A stretch of DNA of 8,938 bases, from contig JAVBLX010000132.1 of NCBI GenBank assembly GCA_031553075.1, forward strand, positions 1 through 8,938, written 5' to 3'. The translations under genes were made by a program, and so were the position numbers. Below the pieces are notes generated by a model. That model saw only the letters and a program-made list of their open reading frames with translations. It was not told the origin of the DNA and searched no databases. The stretch comes from DIGJ01 sp031553075. GTDB taxonomy: Bacteria > Bacillota > Clostridia > Lachnospirales > Lachnospiraceae. This document shows, piece by piece, positions 1-6,239 of the stretch. Numbering within the stretch: position 1 is the first letter of the stretch; each line of letters starts with the position of its first letter.

Positions 1-168
1 ATCCATAATGTTTACTTCTGCACCTAAAAGAACGGGAAGCCCAAAGTCTCTTCCACGGAAGGCTCTGTAATTATGAAAATAATATATATGACAGGTTCCT
101 GGCATGGCAGGAGCGTGCTCGGTAACGGAAAGAAGTGAAAGCCCCTTATGATGATAGAGGAATTTTAT
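1..168 (-). pseudogene. 5'-truncated PHP-domain phosphoesterase (YcdX-like) remnant, continues beyond left edge
   Basis: Read on the minus strand, the frame is open from 168 down to 1. It encodes KGLSLLSVTEHAPAMPG, then CHIYYFHNYRAF, then GLPVLLGAEVNIMD. This matches the N-terminal part of YcdX-type PHP phosphatases, where a metal-binding TEHAP or TDHGP motif is followed by an aromatic stretch and a G-E-x-N-I motif. These enzymes use a cluster of metal ions to hydrolyse phosphoesters. The gene is broken at its 5' end: homology stops near 150, an in-frame stop lies at 169-171, and the expected start and first HxH metal motif (roughly 25-30 residues) are missing. The only in-frame ATG (103-105) lies after the TEHAP motif. 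The rest of the gene would lie to the left of the window. The family assignment is from recognised motifs, and the pseudogene call follows from the missing 5' end. Confidence 0.72.
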
Positions 169-189
169 TTATCGAATTATCTGCATATT

Positions 190-220
190 TTCCCTTAAAT
201 ACGCAATACTATTAAGGGAA
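190..220. repeat. 31-bp inverted repeat IR1 upstream of fic
   Basis: Arms TTCCCTTAA (190-198) and TTAAGGGAA (212-220) are perfect complements separated by 13 bases. It shares the first 13 and last 10 bases with another 31-bp inverted repeat after fic (1359-1389). It ends 15 bp before the fic -35 box, so it could be an upstream operator. This is the first of a family of arms seen only around fic. Confidence 0.85.
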
Positions 221-235
221 TAATCCTAAAATGTA

Positions 236-264
236 TTGACTTTAACCTTAAAACCTGCTATAAT
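236..264 (+). promoter_or_regulatory. Sigma-A promoter of fic
   Basis: TTGACT (236-241) and a perfect TATAAT (259-264) are separated by 17 bp. Transcription should start near 271, about 20 bases before the fic ATG. The space between the boxes and the start region are covered by inverted repeat IR2, so a protein bound there would block RNA polymerase. Confidence 0.85.
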
Positions 265-273
265 TTAAGGGAA
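243..273. promoter_or_regulatory. Candidate operator IR2 over the fic -10 box
   Basis: The variant arm TAACCTTAA (243-251) and the arm TTAAGGGAA (265-273) flank a 13-base centre, the same geometry as IR1. The centre contains the whole -10 box (259-264) and the right arm abuts it. A dimeric repressor on these arms would occlude the promoter. The Fic protein itself carries a C-terminal winged-helix-like region, which makes autoregulation a reasonable inference. No binding data can be read from sequence. Confidence 0.65.
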
Positions 274-291
274 TTACACGGAGGTGAGGTA

Positions 292-1338
292 ATGAGAATA
301 TTTAATTACTCTGCAATCAAGAATCTAAAATGGGATTCTGACATTCTCAGCTTGATTGCCGCAATTTATAAAGAAGCCGGAAAACAAGAAATGTACCTTA
401 AGCAGCGTCCAGACGAATTAGAAAAGCTGGTTGAGATTGCAAAAGTACAAAGCACTGAAGCATCTAATGCAATTGAAGGTATTGTAACAACAAGCACTCG
501 TGTCAAGCAGTTGGTAGAAGAAAAAACAACACCTAGAAATCGTGATGAGCAGGAAATCGCAGGCTATCGTGATGTAATCAATATTATTCACGAAAACTTT
601 GATGCAATTCCAATTACACAGAATTATATCCTGCAGCTTCATAAAATTTTGTACACCCATATGAACAATCCAATGGCAGGCAGAACGAAAAGTGTACAGA
701 ACTATATCAGTGCTACATACCCTGATGGTCATATAGAAACATTGTTTACTCCACTTTCACCATTTGATACTACAGAGGCACTGGACAGAATTTGTGAAGA
801 ATATAACCGTGTAATTGGAAATATGGAAATTGAACCTCTTATCGCTATTCCAATTTTTATTCATGATTTTCTTTGTATCCATCCATTTAATGATGGCAAT
901 GGTAGAATGAGTCGTTTGCTGACAACACTTCTGCTTTACAGAAATGGATTTTATGTTGGTAAGTATATATCATTGGAAGCAAAAATCGAAAAGAATAAAG
1001 ACCTCTATTATGATGCACTCGGTCAAGCACAGACCGGTTGGCACGAGGGTACTGAGGATGCAGTCCCTTTTATTAAATATTTACTTGGAACCATTTTGGC
1101 TGCATATAAAGATTTTGAAGAACGCTTTTCTCTTGTAGAAACAAAACTTCCTGCTCTTGAAACCGTAAGACGTGCTACTCTAAATAAGATAGGTCGTTTT
1201 ACTAAGCAGGACATTCGTGAACTTTGCCCTTCACTTAGTATAAGTTCCATTGAAGGTGCATTACGCAAATTAGTTGAAGCTGAGGAACTTAAGCGTGAAG
1301 GCTCTGGAAAGAATATTTGCTATTTTAGATTGAAATAA
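292..1338 (+). CDS. Fic family protein (predicted AMP-transferase) with C-terminal winged helix
   Basis: This 348-residue protein has the Fic active-site motif HPFNDGNGR at residues 197-205, with catalytic His197, acidic Asp201 and the phosphate-binding GNGR all present. Fic enzymes usually transfer AMP from ATP to a hydroxyl side chain of a target protein. SNAIEG (58-63) fits the N-terminal inhibitory-helix motif (S/T)xxxE(G/N), so it is probably a self-inhibited class II Fic protein. The target-positioning flap is around 138-157. Residues about 285-348 resemble a winged helix-turn-helix and could bind DNA. The ATG at 292 is set by GGAGGTGA at 280-287 and a perfect promoter just upstream. 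No antitoxin-like small gene is adjacent, which agrees with built-in inhibition. The gene stands alone between truncated genes, so it looks like accessory cargo. The target is unknown. Confidence 0.93.
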   Translation: MRIFNYSAIKNLKWDSDILSLIAAIYKEAGKQEMYLKQRPDELEKLVEIAKVQSTEASNAIEGIVTTSTRVKQLVEEKTTPRNRDEQEIAGYRDVINIIHENFDAIPITQNYILQLHKILYTHMNNPMAGRTKSVQNYISATYPDGHIETLFTPLSPFDTTEALDRICEEYNRVIGNMEIEPLIAIPIFIHDFLCIHPFNDGNGRMSRLLTTLLLYRNGFYVGKYISLEAKIEKNKDLYYDALGQAQTGWHEGTEDAVPFIKYLLGTILAAYKDFEERFSLVETKLPALETVRRATLNKIGRFTKQDIRELCPSLSISSIEGALRKLVEAEELKREGSGKNICYFRLK

Positions 1339-1409
1339 TTCCCTTAACAAATTCTGCGTTCCCTTAAATACAGGCGAACATTAAGGGAATGGTTATGTTG
1401 TTAAGGTTA
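1339..1409. repeat. 71-bp nested palindrome after fic (outer arms plus IR3)
   Basis: Four 9-base arms are placed symmetrically about position 1374: TTCCCTTAA at 1339 and 1359, TTAAGGGAA at 1381, and the variant TTAAGGTTA at 1401. The inner pair forms IR3 (1359-1389), a 31-bp inverted repeat with the same 13-base centre length as IR1 and IR2. Arms on each side are 20 bp apart, about two helical turns. The first arm starts on the base after the fic stop codon. It could be a protein-binding array, a cassette boundary or an RNA structure. Confidence 0.8.
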
Positions 1410-1440
1410 AGCATCTGCTTTTTAAAGTAGGTGCTTTTCT
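1409..1440 (+). terminator. Rho-independent terminator after fic
   Basis: An approximately 11-bp stem pairs 1410-1420 with 1425-1435, including two G-T wobbles, with a 4-base loop. It is followed by a short T-rich tail, TTTTCTT. It lies directly after the nested palindrome and before the phage-derived fragment, so it would end the fic transcript. The stem is not very GC-rich, so efficiency is uncertain. Confidence 0.6.
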
Positions 1441-1469
1441 TATGCCATTTTGAAGGGAGATGATTATAC

Positions 1470-1574
1470 ATGAGCATATTTAGCGGACTTTTTAAGTCAA
1501 GAGATAAGCCTACAAATTCAACAGCAGGCAGTGCCTATCGTCATGGAGCAGTTTGGCACAAACGACCCGGCTAA
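1470..1574 (+). pseudogene. Truncated N-terminus of an HK97-type phage portal protein
   Basis: An ATG at 1470, with a good ribosome binding site (AAGGGAGA, 1453-1460), opens a 34-codon frame that starts MSIFSGLFKSRDKP and continues NSTAGSAYR. This resembles the start of many siphophage portal proteins in clostridia, the ring that joins capsid and tail. A full portal protein has about 400 residues. Here the resemblance ends after codon 24, the next ten residues look unrelated, and a TAA follows. It is therefore a prophage leftover created by deletion or recombination near 1541. A short peptide could still be translated. The family call rests on a short stretch recognised from memory and is only moderately secure. 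Confidence 0.6.
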
Positions 1575-1638
1575 AGTGCCAATTAGTATTGAAATCAGCA
1601 CAAAGGTTGATTCGGCTACTACGGCAATTTGTATATGA
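1543..1638 (+). pseudogene. Unidentified coding remnant downstream of the portal fragment
   Basis: In a different frame from the portal fragment, 31 codons from 1543 read MEQFGTNDPAKVPISIEIS and then continue TKVDSATTAICI to a TGA. The composition looks like real protein-coding sequence rather than a random frame. If one base were restored near 1621-1624, the frame would continue as a glycine-led NLYMTGE and stop at a TAG. It is probably the end of another gene, possibly also phage-derived, fused to the portal fragment by a deletion. I do not recognise the family. No ribosome binding site of its own is visible. Confidence 0.35.
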
Positions 1639-1785
1639 CAGGAGAGTAGAGTAGTCAAATTGTATGAATTGTACAAAAATTTACCTACATTTACAAAAGT
1701 TTGAAAATCTATTTAAATAAAAACTCTGTAGTCTTGCAAGATTTTTTGCATGGACCAAAAATATTTTGTAGTTTTTAGAAAGCTC
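1639..1785. other. A/T-rich intergenic DNA upstream of the car promoter
   Basis: No coding frame, RNA gene or strong hairpin stands out here. It separates the accessory patch on the left from carAB on the right. I found no conserved PyrR-type attenuator and no T-box features between the remnant genes and carA. Confidence 0.5.
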
Positions 1786-1814
1786 TTGCATAAATATTCA
1801 GCATGTGCTAAAGT
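1786..1814 (+). promoter_or_regulatory. Predicted carAB promoter
   Basis: TTGCAT (1786-1791) and TAAAGT (1809-1814) are spaced by 17 bp, a fair sigma-A match. Transcription would start near 1821 and leave a leader of about 54 bases before carA, too short for a classic pyrimidine attenuator. The -35 box lies inside an ARG-box-like sequence. Confidence 0.55.
1787..1800. promoter_or_regulatory. ARG box (ArgR operator) overlapping the carAB -35
   Basis: TGCATAAATATTCA matches the ArgR/AhrC half-operator pattern TGNATWWWWATNCA at every defined position. It overlaps the -35 hexamer, so an arginine-loaded ArgR hexamer bound here would block transcription. This is established biology for carAB in several bacteria. 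Only one full box is seen, although ArgR often uses two. Confidence 0.6.
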
Positions 1815-1874
1815 AATTAAAATTTCAAAAAGTTACATTTAGAGGATTGCTTTGAGAAAGGGGTAAATATAAGA

Positions 1875-2963
1875 ATGAAAGCATTTTTAATTCTTGAAGA
1901 CGGCACAGTGTTCTCCGGTACCAATATAGGTTCCACACAAGATGCCATTAGTGAAGTGGTATTTAACACATCCATGACAGGATATTTGGAAGTCCTATCG
2001 GATCCATCTTACGCAGGACAAGCGGTAGTCATGACCTACCCGTTAATTGGTAATTATGGTGTATGTTATGAAGACATGGAATCATCAAAAGCATGGCCCG
2101 ATGCTTATATCGTTGGCGAACTATCTCGTATTCCCAGTAACTTCCGTAGTGAAGTATCTATTCAACAATTCTTAGAAAATAATCATATCCCAGGAATCAG
2201 CGGAATTGACACCCGTGCATTAACAAAAATATTAAGAGAAAAAGGTACCATGAATGGTATGGTAACCACCAATGAAAACTTTGTATTGGAAGAAGTTTTA
2301 GAAAAACTTAAAACATACAAATGTGAATGCGTGGTGGAAAAAGTGAGCCGTAAAGAAAAAACGGTGCTTTCACAAGATGGTTTAAAGGTTGCACTTTTCG
2401 ATTTTGGAACCAAAAAGCGGATTCCTGAGGTATTAAATGAAAAAGGCTGTGAAGTGACGATTTATCCTTATGATACAACCGCCGAGGAAATTATGGCTGG
2501 CACACCAGACGGCATTATGCTTTCCAATGGACCTGGGGATCCAAAGGAATGTGCTGGTGTGATTGAAGAATTAAGAAAGCTTTATGCTACGGATATTCCT
2601 GTTTTTGCAATTTGCCTTGGACATCAGCTCATGGCTCTTGCCAGTGGTGCTGACACAATGAAGATGAAATATGGTCATCGTGGTGCTAACCACCCGGTAA
2701 AAGACCTGACTACCGGAAAGGTGTATATATCCTCTCAAAATCATGGATACGTAGTAAAAGAGGAATCCTTAAATAAAAATGTAGCAGTTCCAAGTTTTTA
2801 TAACGTAAATGACGGCACGATTGAGGGACTTAATTACATAGAAAAAGATATTTTTACCGTTCAGTTCCATCCGGAAGCTTGTGGCGGACCACAGGATACG
2901 GGATTTTTATTTGACCGTTTTATTGATATGATGAAAAAACATAAAGAGGAGGTGTCTTTCTAA
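1875..2963 (+). CDS. carA: Carbamoyl phosphate synthetase small (glutaminase) subunit
   Basis: This 362-residue protein matches the usual CarA length of about 360-380. It hydrolyses glutamine and passes ammonia through a tunnel to CarB, which makes carbamoyl phosphate for arginine and pyrimidine synthesis in the cytoplasm. The N-terminal CPSase small-chain domain (about 1-150) contains NTSMTGYLEV and LSDPSYAGQ. The C-terminal class I glutamine amidotransferase domain (about 170-355) has LSNGPGDP (216-223), the nucleophile Cys247 in AICLGHQ, and His332 and Glu334 in QFHPEA, so the catalytic triad is complete. KYGHRGANHPV (265-275) is typical of CarA. The ATG at 1875 has AAGGGG (1858-1863) at a rather long spacing of 11 bases. 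It overlaps carB by one base and is probably translationally coupled to it. Control by ArgR is suggested by the upstream ARG box. Confidence 0.97.
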   Translation: MKAFLILEDGTVFSGTNIGSTQDAISEVVFNTSMTGYLEVLSDPSYAGQAVVMTYPLIGNYGVCYEDMESSKAWPDAYIVGELSRIPSNFRSEVSIQQFLENNHIPGISGIDTRALTKILREKGTMNGMVTTNENFVLEEVLEKLKTYKCECVVEKVSRKEKTVLSQDGLKVALFDFGTKKRIPEVLNEKGCEVTIYPYDTTAEEIMAGTPDGIMLSNGPGDPKECAGVIEELRKLYATDIPVFAICLGHQLMALASGADTMKMKYGHRGANHPVKDLTTGKVYISSQNHGYVVKEESLNKNVAVPSFYNVNDGTIEGLNYIEKDIFTVQFHPEACGGPQDTGFLFDRFIDMMKKHKEEVSF

Positions 2964-5900
2964 TGCCAAAGAATCCTAATATAAAAAAAGTATTAATGAT
3001 TGGTTCTGGACCAATTGTCATCGGACAGGCGGCAGAGTTTGACTATGCCGGAACCCAGGCTTGTCGAGCGTTAAAAGAAGAAGGCATTGAAGTCGTACTG
3101 GTGAACTCTAATCCAGCGACTATTATGACAGATAAAGACATTGCTGACCGAGTATACATAGAACCTCTTACGTTAGATACCTTAAAGAAGATTATTAATT
3201 TGGAGAAGCCGGATAGTGTGCTTCCTTCTCTGGGTGGACAGGCAGCCCTCAACTTGGCTATGGAGCTGGCTGAATCAGGATTTTTGGAAGAAACCGGGGT
3301 TAATTTAATCGGAACCACTCCCGAAACCATTAAAAAGGCAGAAGATCGTCTGGAATTTAAAAATGTAATGGAAAAAATCGGAGAGCCATGTGCACCATCT
3401 CTGGTTGTAGAAAATGTCGAAGATGGAATTGCCTTTGCCAACACCATTGGCTATCCAATTGTATTGCGTCCGGCCTACACCTTAGGTGGAAGCGGCGGCG
3501 GGATTGCAGATAATGAAGCACAGCTGGTTGAAATCCTTTCCAATGGTCTTCGTTTGAGCCGTGTAGGTCAAGTTCTGGTTGAGCGGTGCATCGCTGGCTG
3601 GAAAGAAATCGAATATGAAGTAATGCGTGATGCCAACGGAACCTGTATTGCAGTATGTAACATGGAAAATATCGATCCCGTTGGAGTACATACCGGAGAC
3701 AGTATCGTAGTGGCACCTACGCAGACACTTGGTGACAGAGAATGTCAGATGCTTCGGACCGCTTCCTTTAAGATTATTGATGAAATCAAAATTACTGGTG
3801 GATGTAATGTGCAGTTTGCCCTTCACCCTGACAGCTTTGAATATTGTGTAATCGAAGTAAATCCACGTTTGAGCCGTTCCTCTGCCCTGGCATCAAAAGC
3901 AACTGGTTTCCCAATTGCCAAGGTTGCAGCGAAGATTGCACTGGGCTACAATCTGGATGAGATTAAAAATGCGATTACCCAGAAAACTTATGCCAGCTTT
4001 GAACCTACCATTGATTATTGTGTAGTAAAAATTCCAAGACTGCCATTTGATAAATTTATTGATGCGAAAAGAACGCTGGGAACCCAGATGAAGGCAACGG
4101 GAGAGGTTATGAGTATCTGCCGCAACTTTGAAGGTGCTTTAATGAAAGCAATCCGTTCTCTGGAGCAGCATGTTGACAGTCTTATGTCTTATGATTTTGG
4201 CAGTTATTCCGATGAGCGTCTGATGAAGAAGCTCAATAAGGTAGATGATCAGAGAATTTATGCCATTGCGGAAGCGATTAGAAGAGGCGTGTCCTATGAT
4301 GACATTTTTGATGCAACCAAGATTGATCGTTGGTTTATTGATAAAATAGCGATTATCGTGGAAATGGAAGAAAAACTGAAAAAAAGTCCATTGACGGAAG
4401 AGCTTTTATGGGAAGCCAAGAGAATCGAGTTCCCAGATAATGTAATTGGAAGACTTATGGGAAAAACCGAGAAGGAAATTAAAGAACTTCGTAATCAGTG
4501 GAACATTCGGGCTTCCTTTAAGATGGTTGATACCTGTGCGGCAGAATTTGAAGCAGCAACCCCATATTATTACTCAGTATTTGGCGGAACCTGTGAGGCG
4601 GAACAGCCTAAGACAAGGAAACGGGTATTGGTACTTGGATCTGGGCCAATCCGCATCGGACAGGGAATTGAATTTGACTATTGTTCTGTTCATAGTACCT
4701 GGGCTTTTAAGAATCAGGGATATGAAACCATTATTATTAATAACAACCCGGAAACTGTTAGTACGGACTTTGACATTGCTGACAAATTATATTTTGAACC
4801 ATTGACCCCGGAAGATGTGGAAAATGTGGTAGAAACAGAAAAACCAGATGGTGCAGTTGTACAATTTGGCGGGCAGACAGCGATTAAGCTTACCGAAGCA
4901 TTAATCAAAATGGGCGTTCCAATTCTGGGAACCAAGGCAGAGGATGTGGATGCTGCTGAGGATAGAGAATTATTTGATAAGATTCTGGAGGAATGTGAGA
5001 TTCCAAGACCGGCAGGAAGAACAATCTATACAACGGAAGAAGCGGTTAAAGCTGCCAATGAGCTAGGTTATCCTGTATTGGTAAGACCTTCTTACGTACT
5101 TGGCGGTCAGGGTATGAGAATTGCCGTAAATGATGATGATATCCATGAGTTTATTGAAAATATTAATAAAATTGCTCAGGATCATCCGATTCTGGTTGAT
5201 AAGTACCTGGTTGGAAAAGAAATCGAAGTGGATGCGGTATGTGATGGAACCGATATTTTAATTCCTGGTATTATGGAGCACATCGAGAGAGCCGGTGTTC
5301 ACTCAGGAGATAGTATTTCGGTATATCCTTGTCAGACTTTGTCACAAAAAGCAAAGGATACAATTATTGAATACACGAAACGATTAGCTAAATCTCTCCA
5401 TGTAATTGGTATGATAAACATTCAGTTTATTGTATGCGGAGATGAAGTATACGTAATTGAAGTAAACCCACGTTCCAGTCGTACCGTACCATATATCAGT
5501 AAAGTGACTGGACTTCCGATTGTAAAATTGGCAACCAATGTAATGCTGGGCATAACCATAAAGGATATGGGTTACGAACCAGGACTGCAAAAAGATGCTG
5601 ACTATATTGCGATTAAAATGCCAGTATTTTCCTTTGAAAAAATTCGTGGAGCGGAAATCAGCTTAGGACCAGAAATGAAATCAACCGGAGAATGTCTGGG
5701 GATTGCCAAAGACTTTAACGATGCCCTCTTTAAGGCATTCCGCGGAGCCGGAATTGGCGGACCTGTTCATAAAAAGATGTTGCTTTCCGTGAAGAAGGCA
5801 GACCGACCAGAAGCCTTGGAAATTGCCAGAAGGCTTAAAAATTTGGGCTATACCATCTATGCAACGGAAGGAACTGCACGTTTCTTAAACGAAAATGGTG

Positions 5901-6163
5901 TAGAAGCCTCTAAGGTTAACAAGCTGGATCAGCCTTCACCAAACTTTATGGACGTTATCTTAAGTCATGAGGTGGATTTGGTAATTGATACCCCGACCCA
6001 GGGAAATGAAAAGGGAACCGATGGCTTCCTGATTCGCCGAAATGCGATCGAAACAGGTGTTACTTGTCTTACTTCACTGGATACCGCAAGTGCATATCTG
6101 ACTTGCCTGGAAAATAAGGATTCTATGAATTTAGAGCCGGTAAATATTGCTAATATTTTGTAA
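2963..6163 (+). CDS. carB: Carbamoyl phosphate synthetase large subunit
   Basis: This 1066-residue protein is a full-length CarB (about 1070 in E. coli). It uses two ATP molecules, bicarbonate and ammonia from CarA to make carbamoyl phosphate. The two homologous halves are clear: GSGPIVIGQ at 14-22 and GSGPIRIGQ at 559-567 start their pre-ATP-grasp folds, and the metal/ATP-binding motifs EVNPRLSRSSALASK (298-312) and EVNPRSSRTVPYISK (833-847) mark the ATP-grasp sites. Residues about 400-550 form the oligomerisation domain. The C-terminal MGS-like allosteric domain (about 935-1066) has ATEGTARFL (967-975) and the loop DTPTQGNEKG (1009-1018), where UMP binds in related enzymes. The start ATG shares an A with the carA stop (TAATG) and has AGGAGGTG (2947-2954) 8 bases upstream. 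I see no frameshift or lost motif. The transcript ends at a strong hairpin downstream. Confidence 0.98.
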   Translation: MPKNPNIKKVLMIGSGPIVIGQAAEFDYAGTQACRALKEEGIEVVLVNSNPATIMTDKDIADRVYIEPLTLDTLKKIINLEKPDSVLPSLGGQAALNLAMELAESGFLEETGVNLIGTTPETIKKAEDRLEFKNVMEKIGEPCAPSLVVENVEDGIAFANTIGYPIVLRPAYTLGGSGGGIADNEAQLVEILSNGLRLSRVGQVLVERCIAGWKEIEYEVMRDANGTCIAVCNMENIDPVGVHTGDSIVVAPTQTLGDRECQMLRTASFKIIDEIKITGGCNVQFALHPDSFEYCVIEVNPRLSRSSALASKATGFPIAKVAAKIALGYNLDEIKNAITQKTYASFEPTIDYCVVKIPRLPFDKFIDAKRTLGTQMKATGEVMSICRNFEGALMKAIRSLEQHVDSLMSYDFGSYSDERLMKKLNKVDDQRIYAIAEAIRRGVSYDDIFDATKIDRWFIDKIAIIVEMEEKLKKSPLTEELLWEAKRIEFPDNVIGRLMGKTEKEIKELRNQWNIRASFKMVDTCAAEFEAATPYYYSVFGGTCEAEQPKTRKRVLVLGSGPIRIGQGIEFDYCSVHSTWAFKNQGYETIIINNNPETVSTDFDIADKLYFEPLTPEDVENVVETEKPDGAVVQFGGQTAIKLTEALIKMGVPILGTKAEDVDAAEDRELFDKILEECEIPRPAGRTIYTTEEAVKAANELGYPVLVRPSYVLGGQGMRIAVNDDDIHEFIENINKIAQDHPILVDKYLVGKEIEVDAVCDGTDILIPGIMEHIERAGVHSGDSISVYPCQTLSQKAKDTIIEYTKRLAKSLHVIGMINIQFIVCGDEVYVIEVNPRSSRTVPYISKVTGLPIVKLATNVMLGITIKDMGYEPGLQKDADYIAIKMPVFSFEKIRGAEISLGPEMKSTGECLGIAKDFNDALFKAFRGAGIGGPVHKKMLLSVKKADRPEALEIARRLKNLGYTIYATEGTARFLNENGVEASKVNKLDQPSPNFMDVILSHEVDLVIDTPTQGNEKGTDGFLIRRNAIETGVTCLTSLDTASAYLTCLENKDSMNLEPVNIANIL

Positions 6164-6176
6164 AACAGATATAATG

Positions 6177-6208
6177 AAAAGGCGCAAGGTTAATACTTGC
6201 GCCTTTTT
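6177..6208 (+). terminator. Rho-independent terminator of carAB
   Basis: A perfect stem AAGGCGCAAG (6179-6188) pairs with CTTGCGCCTT (6196-6205) around a 7-base loop. It is flanked by A-rich sequence upstream and a run of T downstream. It starts 13 bases after the carB stop and has the makings of a strong, possibly bidirectional, terminator. It separates carAB from the membrane protein gene. Confidence 0.93.
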
Positions 6209-6239
6209 CTAAAGCAATATGATTGGAGGCGTACATACC

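Noticed and set aside
944..1268. Short open frames on both strands inside fic
   Set aside because: They overlap the conserved Fic protein sequence in other frames and have no independent coding support.
190..1409. CRISPR array or insertion sequence made of the TTCCCTTAA repeats
   Set aside because: The arms are inverted rather than direct, there are no regularly sized unique spacers, and there is no transposase or target duplication that I can see.
1815..1874. PyrR-type attenuator or riboswitch in the carA leader
   Set aside because: The leader is about 54 bases, with no stable hairpin followed by a T-run and no conserved PyrR-binding loop that I could see.
3043..3826. Several open frames of 114-134 codons on the minus strand inside carB
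   Set aside because: They are antisense shadows of an intact, highly conserved gene and lack ribosome binding sites.
6219..6239. ATG at 6219 as start of the membrane protein
   Set aside because: No ribosome binding site precedes it, and a good TTGGAGG lies just after it, serving the in-frame GTG at 6240.
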